The notes under the pieces were generated by a model, which saw only the letters and a program-made list of their open reading frames with translations, ran no database searches and had not been told where the DNA came from. Below, piece by piece: positions 1 through 9,921 of a stretch of 64,000 nucleotides of DNA; positions within the stretch are counted from its first letter, which is position 1; the number at the start of each line of letters is the position of its first letter. The DNA lies in NCBI GenBank assembly GCA_002083775.1, contig MTEI01000002.1, positions 1-64,000 on the forward strand, given 5' to 3'. The position numbers and the translations under genes are program-made. The stretch comes from Rhodoferax ferrireducens. GTDB taxonomy: Bacteria > Pseudomonadota > Gammaproteobacteria > Burkholderiales > Burkholderiaceae_C.

Positions 1-88
1 AAATCGTGGACACCCGAAAACCCGCGCAAACCCGCATTGGCATTAGCTTTGCGGACGATGTGCTTTGATTTAACCGGACAGTAGTGAT

Positions 89-925
89 GTGAACCAGCAG
101 ATGGCCCTGCTGACCGGCTGCACCCGTGACGAACTGATTGGCGCACCGTTCAAAAATTACTTCACCGACCCTGGTCGTGCCGAAGACGCGATACGGCTGG
201 TGTTGACCAAAAAGAAGGTCACCAATTACGAGTTGACCGCGCGCGACCGCGAGGGCCGGGAGACCGTGGTGTCTTACAACGCTACCACCTTTTATGACCG
301 TGACCGCCGCCTGCAGGGCGTGTTTGCTGCGGCGCGCGACATCACCGAGCGCAAGCTGGCCGAGAAGCAGATCCTGGACTTGGCGCTGCATGACGCCCTG
401 ACGCGCCTGCCCAACCGGCGCCTGCTCACCGAGCGGCTGGGCCAGACCATGGCCGCAGGCAAGCGCAGTGGCCGCTTCAGCGCGCTCATGTTCCTGGATC
501 TGGACCATTTCAAGCCGCTCAACGACACCCATGGTCATCATGCGGGTGATTTGCTGCTGATTGAGGTGGCGCAGCGCATCATCAGCTGCGTGCGCGGTGT
601 CGATGTGGTGGCGCGTTTTGGCGGCGATGAGTTTGTGGTGATCCTGAGCGAACTGGGGCTGGACAAAGCACCGTCTACCGCCCAGTTGTTGCTGGTGGCC
701 GAGAAGCTGCGAGCGGCGCTGGACAAGGCTTATGTGTTGACCTGGCATCAGGAGGGGCACGCGTCGGTGACCGTGGAACACCACAGCACGGCCAGCATTG
801 GTGCGGTGCTGTTTCAGGACAACGATAGCAGCCAGGACGATGTCCTGAAATGGGCCGACTTGGCCATGTACCAGGCCAAGGAAGCGGGCGGTAATCAGGT
901 TCGCCTGCACGACCCCGGCGTCTGA
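89..925 (+). CDS. PAS-GGDEF diguanylate cyclase, 5'-truncated
   Basis: This encodes the C-terminal part of a diguanylate cyclase, which makes cyclic di-GMP from two GTP. Residues about 1-90 are a PAS domain that begins midway: the usual first beta strands before the 'DVNQQM' segment are absent. The GGDEF domain follows (about 100-270), with an intact FGGDEF active site and an RGVD product-inhibition site five residues upstream. The frame is closed by TAA at 71-73, and the GTG start at 89 has no recognisable ribosome binding site, so this is more likely a remnant than a complete gene. Positions 3-68 form a separate open frame ending in TGA that may be the tail of an unidentified upstream protein. 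The catalytic domain is certain; whether it is expressed is not. Confidence 0.75.
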   Translation: MNQQMALLTGCTRDELIGAPFKNYFTDPGRAEDAIRLVLTKKKVTNYELTARDREGRETVVSYNATTFYDRDRRLQGVFAAARDITERKLAEKQILDLALHDALTRLPNRRLLTERLGQTMAAGKRSGRFSALMFLDLDHFKPLNDTHGHHAGDLLLIEVAQRIISCVRGVDVVARFGGDEFVVILSELGLDKAPSTAQLLLVAEKLRAALDKAYVLTWHQEGHASVTVEHHSTASIGAVLFQDNDSSQDDVLKWADLAMYQAKEAGGNQVRLHDPGV

Positions 926-1075
926 AACGCGGGGTGCAGACGTGAAGACGCCCCGGCATCCGATAGGCGAATGGCGGGGCGACAAGCTGTTAAGGCCAAG
1001 CTCAGGCGCTGGTCAAAGGGCACTGGTTGGTTTGAACCCCCTTTCCAGATCGTTGCAAGGCGATATCAGGGCTGA

Positions 1076-1390
1076 TCAGGGGCGCACAGCGATCTCGTTT
1101 TTGACAGACTTGACGTTGTTCACGCCTTGGGCGATGCGTCCGGCTTCGGACTTTTCGGTGTTGCTCTTGGCAAAGCCAGACAACATCACGACGCCGTTGA
1201 GCGTTTCCACGCTGATCGACGTGGCGCTGACCAGCTTGCTCTCGGCCATGCGTGATTTCACCAGCGTGGTGATACCGGCATCGTCCACATAGGCGCCCAC
1301 GGTTTCTTGACCACGGGTAACGGCGCAGCCGGTAGCTGTGAGCAGGGCGGCAGCAGTCATGACGGCGGCGAGGGTAAGTTTCAAATTCAT
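1076..1390 (-). CDS. BON-domain lipoprotein (OsmY-like)
   Basis: A 104-residue envelope protein. Residues 1-20 form a lipoprotein signal peptide ending in TATGC, so the mature protein should be anchored by a lipidated cysteine. Residues about 33-103 form one BON domain, including 'SISVETLNGVVMLSGFAKS', a fold found in osmotically induced or membrane-associated proteins such as OsmY. I chose the ATG at 1390 because it follows AGGAG with good spacing and begins a proper signal peptide; the open frame extends 23 codons further upstream without these signals. It is a single gene convergent with the truncated cyclase. A role in envelope stress or osmotic protection is inferred from the family. Confidence 0.85.
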   Translation of the reverse strand: MNLKLTLAAVMTAAALLTATGCAVTRGQETVGAYVDDAGITTLVKSRMAESKLVSATSISVETLNGVVMLSGFAKSNTEKSEAGRIAQGVNNVKSVKNEIAVRP

Positions 1391-1516
1391 AAGTGACTCC
1401 TGGGCTATTTTGATGGTGAAAGCCCCACCACCTTTGGGCGATAAACCGGGGTGATCCAAGTTGATGGTTGAACTTTAGAGGGTGTGCAACATCTCGTCAG
1501 TACGCTGGCGCACGTA

Positions 1517-4387
1517 TCACATCGCGATCACAAAAATATTCCGGTCCGGCAGGTCCGGCCAAACCAGCGCTTGGCCCGGGGCCAGCAGGCTGGCGCCGTG
1601 CTGCGCTGCGGCCTGTGATGCCGCCTCGGGCGACGCGTGCATCAGGATGAAGCGCATGCTGCGCGCGCCGCGCACCAGTGTGATCTCAGCCTGTGGCCAG
1701 TGGCTCGGCAGGTGAGGGTTGAAGACCAGCGTTTGCGCGGTTTGCCTCAAGCCGAAAATGGATTCGATCACGGCCCGGTGCATCCAGGCTGCCGCACCGG
1801 TGTACCAGCTCCAGCCGCCGCGCCCGACATACGGTGGCTGGCTGTACACATCAGCCGCCATCACATACGGCTCCAACCCGTACAGCGGACCGCGCGTGGG
1901 GTGGCTGGCGCGATGTGCCGGGCTCAAATAGGTCAAATAGCGATAGGCGGCGTCGCCCCCGGACACCGCGGCTTGGGCCATCAGCGCCCAGATGCCCGCG
2001 TGGTTGTACTGCCCGCCGTTTTCGCGCACACCTGGCGGGTAGGCCTGGATGTAACCGGCGCTGGGCAGCGCATCGCTCAAAGGCGGGTCCAGCAGCTTGA
2101 TCAGCCCGGCCTGGGGGTCAACCAGATAAGTTTCTGCCGAGGCCATGGCTTGGCGCGCCAGTTCGGGCGGTGCAGCCTCTGAGAGCACGGCCCAGGCCTG
2201 GGCGATCAGGTCGATGCGGCCTTGGGTGTTGTCTTGCGAGCCCAGGGGCTGGCCGTCGTCAAAGTAGGCACGCTTGAACCATTGGCCGTCCCAGGCGGTG
2301 CTGGCCAGCGTCTGCCTCAAAGCGGTGGCCACCCGTTGCCAGCGTTGGACCCGCACACTGTCGCCACGTGCCAATGCCCAGGGCGCAAAGTCGGCAATCA
2401 GGCGGCACAAAAACCAGCCCAGCCAGACAGACTCGCCCCGGCCTTCGATGCCGACGCGGTTCATGCCGTCGTTCCAGTCGCCGCTGCCCATCAGCGGCAG
2501 GCCGTGGCTGCCCAGCGTCAGGCTGCGGTCGATGGTGCGCGCAGTGTGTTCATAAACCGAGGCGGTTTCCGGGCTGATGCTGGGACTGTCATAGGCGTCT
2601 TCTGCCCCGGCGGCAATGGCGCTGCCTTCCAGAAAGGCCACCTGCACATCCAGTACACCGGTGTCGTCGGTGGCTTGCAGGTAATGCGTGCAGGCGGCCA
2701 CCAGCCACAGCCGGTCGTCAGAAAAATGGGTACGCACGCCCGCACCGGTGGGCGCATGCCACCAGTGCTGCACGTCGCCCTGCACAAACTGGCGCGAGGC
2801 ATGCAACACAATTTGCGCGCGCAGCATGGCCGGTGCGGCCCAGGCCAGGGCCATGGCGTCTTGCAACTGGTCGCGAAAACCGGTGGCACCACCGGCCTGG
2901 TAAAAGCCGGACTTGGCCCACAGGCGGCAAGACACGGCCTGGTACAGCAGCCAGCGGTTGACCATGGCGTTGAGCAGCGGGTCCGGGGTCTGGACGGTGG
3001 TGGCACCCAGCAGTTGGTCCCAAAACACCTGCACCTGTGCCAGCCGGTCGGCGGCTGGCAAGGCTGTCGCCTGCGCCAGCAGGGGTGCCACCTGCACCGC
3101 GCTGGCGGCAAAACCTAGCAGGAAAGTGCATTGGGCCGTCTGCCCGGCGGCCACATCCCGGTGGGTGGAGAGCGCCGCGCAGGGGTCCAGCCCGTCGCCG
3201 CTGATCTGGCCAAAGTAATCTGGCAGCACCAGGCGGCCCCTTGCATCAAACAGCTCTCGCCGGTCACAGGTCCAGTCGCTGGCATCCATCGCTTTGGGGC
3301 TGGCGTCTGCCACGCTCAGGAAAGCGGTGCCTTCGCCAAACCCGGCGGCGCGCTCGCGCTGGGTGGCCAGCAGGGTGGTGCAACCGCTTTGGTGCATCAC
3401 GGCAGTGCGCACGGTGCCACGGTCGCTACGGTTGGCACCCATCAGCCATTCGGCGATGCCGATCAGGCGCAGGTGCAGGGTTTTGTAGCCGTGGTTGGTC
3501 AGGTTGAGATGCACGTGCTTGATGGCGGTGTCGGTGTCCACACACCAAGTGGCGCTGATGTCCAGATCGCCGTGGCGGTGCGCCATGCGGCTGAAGCCTT
3601 GCCCGTGGGTCACCTGGTAGCTCAGCACACTGGCCACCCCGGCACCGGGCGCCACCGGCCAGACCTCGCGGGTTTGGGTGTTTTGCACCAGAAACCACTC
3701 GGAGGGCGGGTCAGACAAGGGGTCGTTGGACCAGCCGGTGAGCTGGTTCAGACGGCTGTTAATGGCCCAGCTGTAGCCGCCGCCCGCCTCAGACAGGTGC
3801 GCGCCAAAGTGGGCGTTGGCCAGCACATTGATCCACGGCCGGGGTGGGCGCTGCCCGGCTGAGACGGCAAAGCTGAACTCGCCGGATGCTGGTGCAAAGG
3901 CGCCCTCAGCGGGGCGAGGGCTGGCGTTGGTGGGTGCGGCCAGGGGCAGGGCGCTGGTGGCGGTTTCTTGCCGGTGTGCCAGCGCGACCTCTTGCAAATG
4001 CAGCCAGTCCTGCACATGGTGGTTGAGCGGTCGGCCATCGGCACGCAGCACCATACGCGCCAGGCTGTGCAGGGTGTTGAGCTCGGCGTGGGTCAGGTCG
4101 TCAGCGCGCAGCAGATGCAGGCGGGTGCTGGCAGCACCCGCCTTGGCGCTGGCATCGGCGGCGTGGCGGTCACGCAGGGTGGCCAGTTCATGGTCTAGCG
4201 TCATCAGGTATGAAGCGGGCTCGGCGTTCACCACCACCAGATCGCAGGGTACGTTACCCCACAGCCACAATCCCAAGGCCTGTGACAGGGCGCGGATCAG
4301 CCCCAGCCCCTCGTTGACGCTCACCAGCACCAGCAGCATAGGCCGGTCGCCCGAGATACCAAACGCCACAACAGCCGACGGTCGCAC
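1517..4387 (-). CDS. ndvB: Cyclic beta-1,2-glucan synthase, C-terminal GH94 part (frameshifted)
   Basis: This 956-residue frame is the C-terminal third of an NdvB-type protein: a sugar-binding beta-sandwich followed by a GH94 phosphorylase-like (alpha/alpha)6 barrel. Visible family motifs are 'GFRDQLQDAMALAW' (about residue 500, containing the predicted general-acid Asp), 'GSGDWNDGMNRVG' (about 635) and 'YNHAGIWALMAQA' (about 795). In the family this part trims or controls the chain length of periplasmic beta-1,2-glucan. It overlaps the N-terminal part by 67 bases in another frame. 'FGISGDRP', normally preceded by 'LW R' in the same chain, is split between the two frames, so the GTG at 4387 is not a genuine start. 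With one base restored near 4361-4363 the two parts make a typical protein of about 2,800 residues. Confidence 0.85.
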   Translation of the reverse strand: MRPSAVVAFGISGDRPMLLVLVSVNEGLGLIRALSQALGLWLWGNVPCDLVVVNAEPASYLMTLDHELATLRDRHAADASAKAGAASTRLHLLRADDLTHAELNTLHSLARMVLRADGRPLNHHVQDWLHLQEVALAHRQETATSALPLAAPTNASPRPAEGAFAPASGEFSFAVSAGQRPPRPWINVLANAHFGAHLSEAGGGYSWAINSRLNQLTGWSNDPLSDPPSEWFLVQNTQTREVWPVAPGAGVASVLSYQVTHGQGFSRMAHRHGDLDISATWCVDTDTAIKHVHLNLTNHGYKTLHLRLIGIAEWLMGANRSDRGTVRTAVMHQSGCTTLLATQRERAAGFGEGTAFLSVADASPKAMDASDWTCDRRELFDARGRLVLPDYFGQISGDGLDPCAALSTHRDVAAGQTAQCTFLLGFAASAVQVAPLLAQATALPAADRLAQVQVFWDQLLGATTVQTPDPLLNAMVNRWLLYQAVSCRLWAKSGFYQAGGATGFRDQLQDAMALAWAAPAMLRAQIVLHASRQFVQGDVQHWWHAPTGAGVRTHFSDDRLWLVAACTHYLQATDDTGVLDVQVAFLEGSAIAAGAEDAYDSPSISPETASVYEHTARTIDRSLTLGSHGLPLMGSGDWNDGMNRVGIEGRGESVWLGWFLCRLIADFAPWALARGDSVRVQRWQRVATALRQTLASTAWDGQWFKRAYFDDGQPLGSQDNTQGRIDLIAQAWAVLSEAAPPELARQAMASAETYLVDPQAGLIKLLDPPLSDALPSAGYIQAYPPGVRENGGQYNHAGIWALMAQAAVSGGDAAYRYLTYLSPAHRASHPTRGPLYGLEPYVMAADVYSQPPYVGRGGWSWYTGAAAWMHRAVIESIFGLRQTAQTLVFNPHLPSHWPQAEITLVRGARSMRFILMHASPEAASQAAAQHGASLLAPGQALVWPDLPDRNIFVIAM

Positions 4388-7300
4388 AACTGGGTGACAG
4401 TGCCTTGCTCGCGCACGGCCCGCGCCTGCGGACGGCTCAGGCTCATCACCAGCAGGCTGGTCAGGTTTTGCAGGGCGGCAAAGTTGTCGGTACTGATGCG
4501 CAGGGCACGCAGGCGGATGCCGCTCAAAGTGGCGGACATGAGTGAGGCACGCTGCACGTTGTTGGCCTGGCGGTATTTGTCGATGACCGCGCGCAGGGTG
4601 TCGGGGCTATGCGCCACGGCGGTGGCAAAGGTCAGCCGCGCTTTGGCGCCAGGGGCAATGTGCAGCCGGGTGGACAGCGCACACACCGGGTCCAGGCCGG
4701 TGTCCAGCGTGAACGGCTGGTCATCAGCTGCTTCTGGGGCCGGGGTCATCCGGGCCAAAGGCTGGCAGCTGGCGCGGTTGCGGCCCTGCCAATGTTGCCG
4801 GTCAGTACACAGCTGCACCTGGGTGATGGGTGTGCTGTTGTCGGTTAAAAAATGTGCCAGCTGCAGCCCGGGCTCGGTGACCAGGCGGGGTTTGCGGGTC
4901 ATCAGCAAGGCCTGGTGCGTGGCCAGCCAGCGGGCGCTGACAAACAGGTTGGTGAAGGCCGGGTGCGCCTCGTCAGCGCGTGGGTCTGAGAGGGTGACCT
5001 CAAAGGCCGACAACAGCTCGATGTCCAGCGGCACCTCGCCCAGATTGCGCAGCTCCACCTGGCGAAACTCGATGTCGTCTTCGGGGCTGACCCACACCGT
5101 CATGTGCGTCTGCAAGTCGTCCCAGTCGGTATCAAAACACACCCGGTCGGCATGAAACACGCTGTTGTAGTGGGCGCCAGGGTCAGGCGCCGGGTGCTGG
5201 GTGATGGAAAACAGGCCGGGCTGCTGGTGCCGGCGGAGGTAGAAGAAGCTGCCCCGGTCGTCGCGCAGCGCGTCGTCGCGGCTGCGGGTGATGCCAATTT
5301 GCTCAAAACTGCTGCTGCCTGCGCCATTGGCGCGCAGCAAGACGCTGTAGCGCCCGTTGGACAGCAACTGGGTAGGAGCCACCGCCGTGCTGCCTGGCAA
5401 AACTTCGCGCAGCAGCCCCTGGCTGTGGCGGCGCTGGGCCTGGCGGCGCGGGTGGGCGGGCGGTGCGTGCAGGGTAGACACCTCGCGCGGAATACGCTCA
5501 TGCAGCAGGATCGAGACCGCCTGCAGATGGGCATTGGCCATGCCCCAGCGCTGGGGAGCGCCCCACAGCAGCACATTGGCCAGGGCGACGATGGTCATGC
5601 CCTGGTGGTGGGCCATGAAAGTGGCCACCGGCACAAACGGCTCGGTGCCGACACGGCGCGTGGCCGTGTAATCCAGCGCCTCGATAAAGCCATATTGGCC
5701 GCGGGCGCCCAGAAGCTCCAGTGCGGCGAAGTTCTGCCGGGCCAGGGCCGGGTCCAGCAGCGCCGCGAGCGCGGTGGCGTAGGGGGCAATCACCAGCTCG
5801 TCTGGTGGGGTGCGGCGCAAGGCCAACCGCGGCACGCCTTGCGGCGCGTACTGGTAGGCCAGGGTGTAGTCGCTGGCGGCATAGGCCGACTCGGACACGC
5901 CCCACGGCACGCCCAGCGCCTGGGTGAAGGCCACCTGTTCCAGCAGCGCGGTGTGGCAGGCTTCAAACAACACGCTGCCGCGCGGCTCCTTGAGCACCAG
6001 ACTGGGCATCAGGTACTCAAACATGGAGCCGCTCCAGGAGCGCAAACCAGCGTCGGCAGCATGGGCAAAAAACGGCCGCCCCAAGTGCGTCCAGTGCCGC
6101 ACTGGCAGGTCGCCGCGAGCCACGCCCAGCAGGCTGGTCAGGCGCGACTCCGAGGCCAGCAGGTCATAAAAACTGGTGTCAAGCTGCTGCTCGGCCACGC
6201 GGTAGCCAATGTGCAGCAAATGGCGCTTGCGCGAGTACAAAAACTGGAAGTCTGCCTCCCAGGCCAGGGTGTTGAAGGCGTGTGCTACCGCCTGCAGGCG
6301 TTGCCGGGTGAGGTCGCTCACGTGGGTTGGGCCGGTTTGATCAGCTTGCCCGGCGCGTGCCTGGGCGTCCAGACGGGCGGACTGCAACGTGTGGCGATGA
6401 TCGGTCAGCAGCCAGCCCAGTTCTTCGCGTTGCGCGGCTGACAGCTGGTGACGTGCCCGGAGCAGCGGCCGCAGTCGGGCGCGCGACGACGCAAGAGCGC
6501 GCCGACAGGCGGCGCCCTCGTCAGGCAGTTCGGCAAATTCCAGGCAGGCCTGAGCCACCGCCAGCAAGTGGCCGCTGAGGTTGCCGCTGTCCACCGTGGA
6601 CACGTACATCGGCAGCATGGGCTGGGCGGTCTGGGTGTCGTACCAGTTCATGAAGTGGCCGCGGTGGCGGGCCATCTGGCTCAGGGTGGCCAGGGTGGCG
6701 TCCAGCCGGGTCAACAGGTCTTGCGTGCCGATCCAGCCAAATTGCCGGGCGCAGGTGGCGCTGAGCAAATACATACCGATGTTGGTGGGCGAGGTGCGGT
6801 GCGCCAGCAGGTCGTGCGGCAGCACCTGTAGGTTGTCGGGTGGCAGGTGGTGTTCTTCGGGGCCGACGCAGCGCTCAAAGAGGCGCCAGGTGTCGCGCGC
6901 CACACCCTGCAGGTAGACCTGGTCGGCCAGAGGCAAGGGGTCATCCACCCTCAGGGTGCATACCCGGCTGACCCACCAGGTCCAGACCGGCGCAGCACCC
7001 CACAAAAGGCATAGCACATTACCCAATGCAGATAAGGGCTCAGGCACTAAAACGAGCATAAACATCAGCACCAGCGCGGCCAACGGCTCACGCCAGTGCT
7101 GGCGGGCAATGGCTGGCAGAGTGGTCTTGGCTTGCGCTTGGGCGGCGGCGGCGGTGGTCCACTGCAGCAAATGGCGCCGACTCACCCCCGTGCGGTACAG
7201 CGCGCGGATGATGGCGTCCAGGCTGGCCAGCGCCTGCTGCAACAGCTCGGCCAGCAGCCACAGGCCGCTGAGCCCGATGCGGGCCAGGTCGGTGAGTGCG

Positions 7301-9912
7301 TCGCGGTAAAAATGCCGCATGGCCAGGTCGCTGCGGCTGGGCAGCAAACCGGCCAGCGCGCCCATCAGGGGTCCGGCAGTAAACGCTGCCAGCACCAGCA
7401 CCAGGGCCACCCATGGCGACAGGCCGACACCTGCCAGACTGATCAGCAGCAGCCCGAGCGACATCGGCGCCACCAGCGAGCGGCGCAGGTTGTCGGTCAT
7501 TTTCCAGAGGTGGATGCCACGCAGGCCATACCGCTTGGGCTGCAGCATCAGCGGCAGCAATTGCCAGTCGCCACGCGTCCAGCGGTGCACGCGCGAGGCC
7601 GCCACATCGGCGTGGAATGGTGCGTCTTCAATCACTGAGATGTCGGTCACGGTGGCGCAGCGGGCGATCGACCCCTCGATCAGGTCGTGGCTGAGCACCT
7701 GGTCCTCGGGCAGTCGCCCTGCGAGCACCGCGTGAACGGCCTGCACATGCAACAGGCCTTTGCCGGTGAACGTGCCTTCAGAAAACACGTCCTGATACAC
7801 CTCGGAGCTGGCCGCACTGTAGGGGTCCATGCCACACTGACCGGCAAATAACCAGTGGTAGCGGGTGAACTCGCTGAGGTCTGGAAGCGGCGTGGCCACC
7901 CGGGGCTGCAGGATGCCGTAACCTGACAGCACCTGCTTGCCACTGGCATCGAGTTGCGGCTGGTTGTGCGGGTGGGCGGCCACCCCTGCCAATTCACGCA
8001 GGCGGCCCGGGGGCAATTGGGTGTCGCTGTCGAGCGTGAGCACGTACACCACACCGGTGGCCAGGCGCGAACTCTCACCCAGCTCCATAAACGCCTCATT
8101 TTGCCCGGTGGCCAGCGCGCTGATCAAGCCTTCGAGCTTGCCGCGCTTGCGTTCCCAGCCTATCCAGCGCTGCTCAGACTCGCTGAACTGGCGCCCCCGG
8201 TGCAACAGGATGAAGCGCGGCGCATCCAGGTTGTTGGGCGCTGCGGGGTGGCGGGTGTTGAGTGCCTGAATCTGCGCCATGGCGCTGGCCACCAGGGCGG
8301 CGTCGCCCAGCAGCTCGGGGGTGTCGGCGTCCAGCCAGTCGGTCAGCAGGGCAAATTGGGCTTGTGGCTCGGGGTTGGCCAGATAGTGCAGGTGCAGCCG
8401 GTGCGCCAGGTCGGCAGCAGAGGCCGCGCTGTTGAGCATGCCCGGAATCACCACCAGTACCCGATGGTCTTGCGGTATGCCCGTGGCCAGCGCCAGGCGT
8501 GGCAAGTGTTGCGGGCGGGCCGATTCGCTGATCAGACGGTTGATGACCGCCACCACCGCCTCGGAGGCCGGAAACAGCGCCAGCAGACCCACCGCCAGCA
8601 GGCTCCAACCAAAAGGCTGCGGGCTGTGGTGCAACAACAGCCACAGCAGCAGGCTCAATACCGCCAGCAGGGTGCCCAGATACAGCGGCAGCGCCAGGCG
8701 CCGCGACACCAGCAGCCACAGGCGCGCGCGCAGCGGGTTCATGCCCAACGCCTGCAGCAGCGCGGGTTTGCCAGAACCCAGCAGCCAGTGGGTGGCCACC
8801 GCGTCGGCATCCAAGCTCATCAGCCCCAGCAGCTTTCTGGCCACCTGCACCTCGGGCTGGCCGCTTTGTCGGGCCAGGCGCTCAATGGCGTGCAGGCTCT
8901 GGTCGCGGGTGGTGTTGTCCTCCATGGCAAACAGCGGCTGGGTGAGCATCAGGCGCATCAGCGCGCTGGTACGGGCAATGATGTCGGGCCAATCGGCATC
9001 GCCAATGGCACGCAGCGAGGTGATGGCGTTGCTCACACTCAAGTTGTCGGCCGCCTGGTCGGCGCCCTGCTGGGCTTGCAAGGCGGCCAGGTCGGGCAGG
9101 GCGTCGCCGAGCCAGGTTTGCAGGGTCAGCTGCTCACCATCGAGCCGGGCAATGCGGTGGTCTTGCAGGCGCAGCGCCATCTGCAGCAAAAACACCCGCC
9201 CCACACCGCGCTCGTTAAGCTGGCCCAATAGGTCTTCCAGCACCGGCAGCGAGAGCGTGTCAATGGCATCAAAACACAGGTTGGCGGCTTCGCGGGCGGC
9301 CTTGTGGGTGGCAATACTCTCAGCCAGACGGCGCAGGTTTTCTACCAGCACCACGCGCAAGGTGGTGGGCAGCGCCCACATTTCGCTCAGGTTAAGCGGG
9401 CGCACCTCTTCATAGGCACTCAAAAACTCGATCAGCAGGGTGTCGTCAAAGGCGCCGTCGGTATGCGCCACAAACGCCCAGGCCACGCCATAGATGCGCG
9501 GCAGGCCCGCCAGTGGCTCGTCTTGCAGCAGGGGCAAGGCGCGGTAAAAGCTGCGCGGCAGACCTTGCCGGATTTCTTTGAGCTGGGCTTCAACCAGGTG
9601 AAAGTTGTCCAGCAGCCATTCGGCGGCCGGGGTGATGTCGTAGCCGGTACTGGCCAGCGCGCCAATGTAGGCATGCGCTTCGCGCAAAACGGTGATGTTG
9701 CCCTGGATGCGCGGAAAAAACGGCGCAGCGCCCAGGGTGGAATGTGCGGCGCGGTGTGTTTCGGCCAAGCTGCGGCCATGTTGCGCAAAGCGCTGCGGGC
9801 CAAATATCTCTGACCGGATGGGAACCTGGATCGGCCCCCGGGTGGGGTTTAGCAGCTCGCGCAATGCAGCGGGCGCGTCTGGCAGCAGACGGTTTTGCGG
9901 GGTGCGCACCAT
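4321..9912 (-). CDS. ndvB: Cyclic beta-1,2-glucan synthase, N-terminal GT84 part (frameshifted)
   Basis: A 1,863-residue inner-membrane glycosyltransferase that builds beta-1,2-glucan from UDP-glucose for the periplasm (osmoregulated periplasmic glucan). In order: a soluble N-terminal region (1-390), two or more membrane segments (about 395-455), the GT84 domain (about 475-790) with 'LTLDSDTQLPPGRL' and 'RWTRGDWQLLP', further membrane segments (about 800-935), a glycoamylase-like domain (about 1090-1450) with 'YVSTVDSGNLSGHLLAV' and 'HHQGMTIVALANVL', and the first GH94-associated beta-sandwich. The last 15 or so residues after 'TVTQLCDRRLLWR' are out of frame. The gene stands alone on the minus strand with only a small possible gene 10 bases upstream. 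If the frameshift is real, the protein lacks its phosphorylase domain. Confidence 0.88.
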   Translation of the reverse strand: MVRTPQNRLLPDAPAALRELLNPTRGPIQVPIRSEIFGPQRFAQHGRSLAETHRAAHSTLGAAPFFPRIQGNITVLREAHAYIGALASTGYDITPAAEWLLDNFHLVEAQLKEIRQGLPRSFYRALPLLQDEPLAGLPRIYGVAWAFVAHTDGAFDDTLLIEFLSAYEEVRPLNLSEMWALPTTLRVVLVENLRRLAESIATHKAAREAANLCFDAIDTLSLPVLEDLLGQLNERGVGRVFLLQMALRLQDHRIARLDGEQLTLQTWLGDALPDLAALQAQQGADQAADNLSVSNAITSLRAIGDADWPDIIARTSALMRLMLTQPLFAMEDNTTRDQSLHAIERLARQSGQPEVQVARKLLGLMSLDADAVATHWLLGSGKPALLQALGMNPLRARLWLLVSRRLALPLYLGTLLAVLSLLLWLLLHHSPQPFGWSLLAVGLLALFPASEAVVAVINRLISESARPQHLPRLALATGIPQDHRVLVVIPGMLNSAASAADLAHRLHLHYLANPEPQAQFALLTDWLDADTPELLGDAALVASAMAQIQALNTRHPAAPNNLDAPRFILLHRGRQFSESEQRWIGWERKRGKLEGLISALATGQNEAFMELGESSRLATGVVYVLTLDSDTQLPPGRLRELAGVAAHPHNQPQLDASGKQVLSGYGILQPRVATPLPDLSEFTRYHWLFAGQCGMDPYSAASSEVYQDVFSEGTFTGKGLLHVQAVHAVLAGRLPEDQVLSHDLIEGSIARCATVTDISVIEDAPFHADVAASRVHRWTRGDWQLLPLMLQPKRYGLRGIHLWKMTDNLRRSLVAPMSLGLLLISLAGVGLSPWVALVLVLAAFTAGPLMGALAGLLPSRSDLAMRHFYRDALTDLARIGLSGLWLLAELLQQALASLDAIIRALYRTGVSRRHLLQWTTAAAAQAQAKTTLPAIARQHWREPLAALVLMFMLVLVPEPLSALGNVLCLLWGAAPVWTWWVSRVCTLRVDDPLPLADQVYLQGVARDTWRLFERCVGPEEHHLPPDNLQVLPHDLLAHRTSPTNIGMYLLSATCARQFGWIGTQDLLTRLDATLATLSQMARHRGHFMNWYDTQTAQPMLPMYVSTVDSGNLSGHLLAVAQACLEFAELPDEGAACRRALASSRARLRPLLRARHQLSAAQREELGWLLTDHRHTLQSARLDAQARAGQADQTGPTHVSDLTRQRLQAVAHAFNTLAWEADFQFLYSRKRHLLHIGYRVAEQQLDTSFYDLLASESRLTSLLGVARGDLPVRHWTHLGRPFFAHAADAGLRSWSGSMFEYLMPSLVLKEPRGSVLFEACHTALLEQVAFTQALGVPWGVSESAYAASDYTLAYQYAPQGVPRLALRRTPPDELVIAPYATALAALLDPALARQNFAALELLGARGQYGFIEALDYTATRRVGTEPFVPVATFMAHHQGMTIVALANVLLWGAPQRWGMANAHLQAVSILLHERIPREVSTLHAPPAHPRRQAQRRHSQGLLREVLPGSTAVAPTQLLSNGRYSVLLRANGAGSSSFEQIGITRSRDDALRDDRGSFFYLRRHQQPGLFSITQHPAPDPGAHYNSVFHADRVCFDTDWDDLQTHMTVWVSPEDDIEFRQVELRNLGEVPLDIELLSAFEVTLSDPRADEAHPAFTNLFVSARWLATHQALLMTRKPRLVTEPGLQLAHFLTDNSTPITQVQLCTDRQHWQGRNRASCQPLARMTPAPEAADDQPFTLDTGLDPVCALSTRLHIAPGAKARLTFATAVAHSPDTLRAVIDKYRQANNVQRASLMSATLSGIRLRALRISTDNFAALQNLTSLLVMSLSRPQARAVREQGTVTQLCDRRLLWRLVSRATGLCCWCW

Positions 9913-9921
9913 GGCGCGGTG

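Noticed and set aside
2222-3118. A 298-codon open frame on the plus strand inside ndvB, and many similar long antisense frames at 5104, 7954, 27567 and 43435
   Set aside because: These are complements of high-GC coding sequence; their compositions (Gln/His/Gly-rich) and lack of domains are typical of shadow frames.
4340-4387. Programmed -1 frameshifting to make full-length NdvB
   Set aside because: No X XXY YYZ slippery site or downstream stimulatory structure is evident at the junction; a one-base deletion is simpler.
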